Shown: one piece after another, positions 5,106-8,306 of the stretch
Layout of the letters: each line of letters begins with the position of its first letter
How positions within the stretch are numbered: position 1 is the stretch's first letter
NCBI GenBank assembly: GCA_017694145.1
Contig: JADINF010000156.1
Coordinates: 1-8,306 of the forward strand
DNA length: 8,306 bases
From: Candidatus Stercoripulliclostridium pullicola
Lineage (GTDB): Bacteria > Bacillota > Clostridia > Christensenellales > DTU072
Direction of reading: 5' to 3'
Program-made: the position numbers and the translations under genes
Notes under the pieces: model-generated
The model's input: only the letters and a program-made list of their open reading frames with translations
The model's database searches: none
Told to the model about the DNA's origin: nothing

Positions 5106-6587
5106 ATGGACATCAAAGATTTCAGGGATAAGCTCGACGCGATAGACGACAAGATGGCGGCTCTTTTCAAGGAGCGGCTCGCGGTCGTGAGGGAAATAGG
5201 GCTTTGGAAAAAATCGTGCGGCTCGCCCACTTCACACGGCGACAGAGAGAAAGCCATTCTCGCAAGACTGCTCCCGCGTTTCGACGAGGGACTCAAAGGC
5301 TATGCGGAGGATCTTTATCGGGAAATTTTCCGTTCGAGCAAGGAGTATCAGCGCGGATTGCTCGGCATCTATTACGTCGTGGGCAAAAGCCTTAAGCATA
5401 CCTGGTCGCCCGACATTTACGTTCCGCTGGGGCTCGATTATCGAGTAAAAGAATTTACAAGCGAGAGCGAATTGAGCAAATTCGTATCGAAACGCGAATA
5501 TTCCGGTTTCAACGTGACTATCCCGTACAAGAAAGCGGTCATGGAAATGCTGGACGAAATATCCGAGGAAGCGCGTAAGATAGGAGCGGTCAATACGGTG
5601 GTGAACCGTAACGGGAAGCTTTACGGCTACAATACCGACATCGGCGGCATGCGTTACGCTTTGGCGGCGGCGGGCATAGAGGTGAAAGGTAAGGTCGCGG
5701 CAGTACTCGGAAGCGGCGGCACCGCGATGACCGCGGAGTATCTTCTCCGTACGGGCGGAGCGCGCGAGATAGTGAAGGTTTCGCGCCGAGGTCCCGTCGA
5801 TTACGTAAACGTATACGAACGTAAGGATATAGAAGTCATCGTGAATACGACTCCCGTGGGGATGTTCCCCGCCGCGGAAGCTACTCCGATAGACGTGTCG
5901 AAATTTCCGGCGCTCGAAGGAGTTTTCGACGCGATATACAATCCGTTAAGGACGGCGCTCGTGTCGTCGGCAATGGCTGAAGGTATCGCCGCGAGCGGCG
6001 GACTGCCTATGCTGGTAGAACAGGGAAGATTGGCATATAACCTTTACAAGGATACCGAAACAGATATACCGGTAACCGAAAATCTCACAAAGCAGATAGA
6101 GCTCAAAAAATCGAACATAGTTCTGTGCGGTATGCCCTCGTCGGGGAAAAGCACTATAGGCAAGCTTCTTGCGAAAGTTCTCGGCAGGGAATTTTACGAT
6201 GCGGACGAGATGATAGAGAAGGCGGCGGGCATGAGCATACCGGATATGTTCGAGCGTTTCGGCGAGGGATATTTCCGTAAGAAAGAGGCTGAAGCGATAG
6301 CTTCTCTTTCCGCGCTCAACGGCGCGGTCATCGCTACCGGAGGCGGCGCGGTGATGAGCGAAGCGAACCGCGTAAGACTCAAGCGCAACGGCATAGCGGT
6401 GCTCATAGAGCGCGACAACGCCGCGCTCGTTGCGGACGGCAGACCCGTAAGCAGGCGCGAAGGTATCGAAGCGTTATACGATAAACGCATGCCCGTTTAC
6501 AGAGAATTCGCGGATCTTTCGGTGAGTAACGACGCTTCGCCCCGTGACGCCGCGGAGAGTATCGTCCGAAGGTTGTTTTCCGAGTAA
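5106..6587 (+). CDS. aroE: Trifunctional chorismate mutase / shikimate dehydrogenase / shikimate kinase
   Basis: Three enzymes in one 493-residue chain. Residues 1-85 resemble AroQ-class chorismate mutase (chorismate to prephenate). Aligned without gaps over its first 48 residues to the E. coli P-protein mutase from memory, R7, R24, K35, R47 and E48 match active-site residues, and Q82 matches a later one; H44 replaces an aspartate. Residues 86-330 are shikimate dehydrogenase: HTWSP (98-102), GFNVTIPYK (134-142, catalytic K142), N163, GYNTD (174-178, catalytic D178), GSGGTA (202-207), NTTPVGM (247-253) and MLVEQG (302-307). The segment after GSGGTA is short, and SRR (226-228) takes the place of the usual NADP-binding NRT. 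Residues 337-493 are shikimate kinase: P-loop GMPSSGKST (342-350), DAD (365-367), R391, ATGGGAV (410-416), RPV lid (446-448) and R461. Ribosome binding site GAGGAAGGG precedes ATG 5106. Last gene of the operon; no clear terminator follows. Confidence 0.92.
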   Translation: MDIKDFRDKLDAIDDKMAALFKERLAVVREIGLWKKSCGSPTSHGDREKAILARLLPRFDEGLKGYAEDLYREIFRSSKEYQRGLLGIYYVVGKSLKHTWSPDIYVPLGLDYRVKEFTSESELSKFVSKREYSGFNVTIPYKKAVMEMLDEISEEARKIGAVNTVVNRNGKLYGYNTDIGGMRYALAAAGIEVKGKVAAVLGSGGTAMTAEYLLRTGGAREIVKVSRRGPVDYVNVYERKDIEVIVNTTPVGMFPAAEATPIDVSKFPALEGVFDAIYNPLRTALVSSAMAEGIAASGGLPMLVEQGRLAYNLYKDTETDIPVTENLTKQIELKKSNIVLCGMPSSGKSTIGKLLAKVLGREFYDADEMIEKAAGMSIPDMFERFGEGYFRKKEAEAIASLSALNGAVIATGGGAVMSEANRVRLKRNGIAVLIERDNAALVADGRPVSRREGIEALYDKRMPVYREFADLSVSNDASPRDAAESIVRRLFSE

Positions 6588-6602
6588 CGCGCCATAACGC
6601 TC

Positions 6603-6631
6603 TTGACATTTTCTCCCGTCGGTTTTAGAGT
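6603..6631 (+). promoter_or_regulatory. Probable sigma-70 promoter for the flavin-reductase-like gene
   Basis: A perfect TTGACA (6603-6608) lies 15 bases after the operon's last stop codon. At 17 bases spacing the -10 would be TAGAGT (6626-6631), four of six matches. A better -10 (TATAAA, 6631-6636) is 22 bases away, which is too far for this -35. Either way, initiation around 6638-6644 is likely, giving a 5' UTR of about 70 bases. Confidence 0.5.
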
Positions 6632-6642
6632 ATAAACGTGGA

Positions 6643-6678
6643 GCGCGCAATGCACGCGCGAGCGAATATTTTCGCGCG
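6643..6678 (+). other. Two GC-rich hairpins in the 5' UTR of the flavin-reductase-like gene
   Basis: GCGCG (6643-6647) pairs with CGCGC (6655-6659) around a seven-base loop. Then GCGAA (6662-6666) pairs with TTCGC (6671-6675) around TATT, and can be extended past an A-G mismatch by 6659-6660 with 6677-6678, which competes with the end of the first hairpin. No T run follows either stem, so they are not classical terminators. Role unknown; they could stabilise the mRNA or control access to the start. Confidence 0.35.
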
Positions 6679-6712
6679 TTTCCGAATAGACGTTTACGGG
6701 AGGTTTTTTTCA

Positions 6713-7627
6713 ATGGACGAATTAAAAGATCTGCGTATAGTGGACAATTTTTATCAGACTTCGGCGTTTTTCCCGATGCCTACGATACTCGTGGGTACGA
6801 TTTCCGAGAACGGTATGACAAATCTCGGCTCGTATTCGCTGTGCTTTCCTTACTATATCGCGGGCAAAGATTATTACGCGATGCTTCTCGAATGTCGCAA
6901 CAGCTCCAATACCGCGCAGAATATTCTGAGGAACAAGACCGTTTCCTTGAACTTCATACCCGATAAACGCAAGTATTTCCGCGAAGCGGTGCGACTCGGT
7001 TTCCCCGGGGAAACGACCGAACAGAAAATGAAAAACTGCCTCTTCACTCTCCGTAAAGGCGAAGCGGAGGGCAGGCGTCCCGAGATAGTGGAAGAATCCT
7101 TCCAGGTGTTCGAATGTACGTGGGACGATTCGCTCGAGCAAGCTTATGAGGACAAGGCGGGCAATCTCGAAGGATACGATCCGCCGTACCGTAGTTTCAA
7201 CGGTATCACAAGTAAATTCGGCGCGCATTTCATATTGAAGATCGACAAGATCCTTATGAAGGAGAAATACCGCAACGCGATAGTGAACGGCGTTAAGGCG
7301 GGTGCGTTCCCTGCGGTACCCGTGGACTACGGTTACCGCGACAGCACCAATTTCTGGTACACGAAATTCCGCCGCCCGATACCCGAGAAGATACAGGCGA
7401 AAGAGGGGGACGTGCAGTCGGTGATATACGCGGCTTCGAGGATCGATCCCGCGGTGAAATTCACCGACGAAGCCTGCGCCAAACTTACCAAGATACCGCG
7501 CGTATTCCTGAAAGCGGCTTTGACGCAGATGGTGGAGATAGCGAAGAGCGAAGGCATAAGCGTGATAGACGAAGCGGCGCTCACCGTGATAAACGATAAG
7601 CGCAGAGAGGAGAAGAAGCGCAAATAG
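6713..7627 (+). CDS. Flavin reductase-like (FMN-binding split barrel) protein with C-terminal helical domain
   Basis: I chose ATG 6713 because GGGAGG (6698-6703) sits nine bases upstream and the family-like sequence starts here (MDELKDLRIVDNFYQ). The frame continues upstream to a GTG at 6638, but that stretch overlaps the likely transcription start and has no ribosome binding site. The protein is 304 residues. Residues about 10-190 resemble the flavin-reductase split barrel: FFPMPTILVGTISENGMTNL (19-38), SYSLCFPYYIAGKDYY (40-55), then the SSNTAQNILRNKTVSLNFIP region (64-83). Residues 250-296 (FTDEACAKLTKIPRVFLKAAL and on to the VIDEAA region) resemble the small PCP_red-type helical domain found at the end of some protochlorophyllide-reductase-like proteins. 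The tail is strongly basic. A role in FMN binding or reduction is plausible; substrate unknown. It lies after the aromatic operon but has its own likely promoter. Confidence 0.7.
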   Translation: MDELKDLRIVDNFYQTSAFFPMPTILVGTISENGMTNLGSYSLCFPYYIAGKDYYAMLLECRNSSNTAQNILRNKTVSLNFIPDKRKYFREAVRLGFPGETTEQKMKNCLFTLRKGEAEGRRPEIVEESFQVFECTWDDSLEQAYEDKAGNLEGYDPPYRSFNGITSKFGAHFILKIDKILMKEKYRNAIVNGVKAGAFPAVPVDYGYRDSTNFWYTKFRRPIPEKIQAKEGDVQSVIYAASRIDPAVKFTDEACAKLTKIPRVFLKAALTQMVEIAKSEGISVIDEAALTVINDKRREEKKRK

Positions 7628-7667
7628 CGTTTAGCTTGGTCGCCTCGGTCTATTAACGGGAGAAGAT

Positions 7668-8078
7668 ATGAACGCAGAGGAAGTAAAAAAGCACATTTAC
7701 GATACTTACGGGGTGGAAGGGGATCTGCCGTGGATTGACGACGACAGCACCGTATTCCGTCATAAGGAGAACCGCAAGTGGTTTGCGCTCATTATGTTCG
7801 GGGTGGAAAGATCGCGGCTGAAAACGGCGGGCGAAGGCACCGCGGACGCGCTCAATCTGAAGTGCGAGCCGGAGCTCGCGTTGATGATACGCGACGGGAA
7901 GGGTATACTTCCCGCCTACCACATGAACAAGGAAAAATGGATAACCGTGGTGCTTGACGGCACCGTGCCGGCAGATCAGGTCAAAGCGCTTATAGACGTG
8001 AGCTACGAGCTTACGGTAAACGCGAAGCCCGTGAAAAACCCAAAGCCGCGCGCACGAAGGAAAGGGAAAAACGTTTAG
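7668..8078 (+). CDS. MmcQ/YjbR family protein
   Basis: A 136-residue protein of the MmcQ/YjbR (DUF419) family, small proteins with a fold likened to a DNA-binding 'double wing'; their cellular role is not settled. Matching features are LPWIDDDSTVFRH (20-32), KWFALIMF (37-44), LNLKCEPEL (62-70), the strongly conserved PAYHMNKEKWITVVLDG (82-98), and IDVSYEL (109-115). The tail from 116 on is rich in Lys, Arg and Pro, which might aid nucleic-acid contact. ATG 7668 follows GGGAGAAG (7658-7665), and the gene starts 40 bases after the flavin-reductase-like gene with no terminator between, so the two probably share a transcript. Nothing links it to aromatic biosynthesis. Confidence 0.87.
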   Translation: MNAEEVKKHIYDTYGVEGDLPWIDDDSTVFRHKENRKWFALIMFGVERSRLKTAGEGTADALNLKCEPELALMIRDGKGILPAYHMNKEKWITVVLDGTVPADQVKALIDVSYELTVNAKPVKNPKPRARRKGKNV

Positions 8079-8148
8079 TCGCGCTCGCTCGGCGAGACCG
8101 TAAAAACTGAGTAACGTGTAGAATAATAAGCATAGGAGGATTCGCAGT

Positions 8149-8306
8149 TTGCACGTTGAAAAACTGTGTCGTAAAGGGAAAGGGCACCGTTACGAGCTGA
8201 TAGCGGCTGAAGTCTTTTTCTGACTTGCGGCACTCGCGATGCTGCTGTGCGCGATACTCATACCGCTCGAGGAGAACGTAACTTACATAAGCTACATTTT
8301 TTACGG
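8149..8306 (+). pseudogene. Possible 5' end of a membrane-protein gene, interrupted by TGA (3' end outside window)
   Basis: An AGGAGG ribosome binding site (8134-8139) stands nine bases before a TTG (8149). The frame reads 24 codons (basic start HVEKLCRKGKGHRYELIAAE, then VFF) and meets TGA at 8221-8223. The same frame then continues open to the window end with LAALAMLLCAILIP and ENVTYISYIFY, so a hydrophobic membrane-like segment spans the stop. A single G-to-A change from TGG (Trp) would explain it. It could be a nonsense mutation, a sequencing or assembly error, a very short peptide, or a chance frame with the true gene starting later. I do not recognise the family. Confidence 0.3.

Noticed and set aside
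6638..6712. GTG at 6638 as the start of the flavin-reductase-like gene (25 extra residues)
   Set aside because: It has no ribosome binding site, lies at the predicted transcription start, and encodes an Arg-rich stretch over GC hairpins; ATG 6713 has a good ribosome binding site.
8084..8096. CTCGC-TCG-GCGAG hairpin after the MmcQ/YjbR gene as a terminator
   Set aside because: The stem is only five pairs and is not followed by a T run (ACCGTAAAAA follows), so it does not meet the criteria for an intrinsic terminator.
8221..8223. TGA read as tryptophan or selenocysteine
   Set aside because: TGA ends aroF, tyrA, aroA and aroC at their usual lengths, so reassignment is excluded, and no hairpin typical of a bacterial SECIS element is evident just downstream.

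Overview
The window is a compact, all plus-strand bacterial segment. Strong AGGAGG-type ribosome binding sites, genes overlapping by a few bases, a Tyr/Phe-sensing type of DAHP synthase, a clostridial-looking EPSP synthase and a DUF2804 neighbour suggest an uncultured member of the Bacillota (Clostridia or a relative). This taxonomic guess is inference. TGA ends several genes at their normal family length, so the code is standard.

Layout: (1) 1-681, the 3' end of a DUF2804-family gene. (2) 682-912, a regulatory region: a near-consensus sigma-70 promoter, a 20-codon leader peptide with 5 Tyr and 2 Phe in nine codons, and three competing RNA pairings ending in an intrinsic terminator. (3) 913-6587, a five-gene aromatic amino acid operon: DAHP synthase (aroF type), prephenate dehydrogenase (tyrA), EPSP synthase (aroA), chorismate synthase (aroC), and a chorismate mutase-shikimate dehydrogenase-shikimate kinase fusion. 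(4) 6588-6712, a probable promoter and a structured 5' UTR. (5) 6713-7627, a flavin-reductase-like protein with an extra C-terminal domain. (6) 7668-8078, a MmcQ/YjbR-family protein. (7) 8149-8306, the start of a possible membrane-protein gene with an in-frame TGA.

Together the operon covers entry into the shikimate pathway, dehydroshikimate to shikimate to shikimate-3-phosphate, EPSP, chorismate, prephenate and the oxidative step toward tyrosine. Dehydroquinate synthase, dehydroquinate dehydratase, prephenate dehydratase and the aminotransferase are not in the window.

The most notable item is the operon leader. It has the full layout of ribosome-mediated transcription attenuation tuned to tyrosine (and phenylalanine): segment 1 (767-777) can pair with segment 2 (814-824), segment 2 (811-825) with segment 3 (850-863), and segment 3 with segment 4 (848-871, followed by U residues). 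The predicted transcription start falls on the A of the leader ATG, so the leader peptide may be translated from a leaderless RNA.
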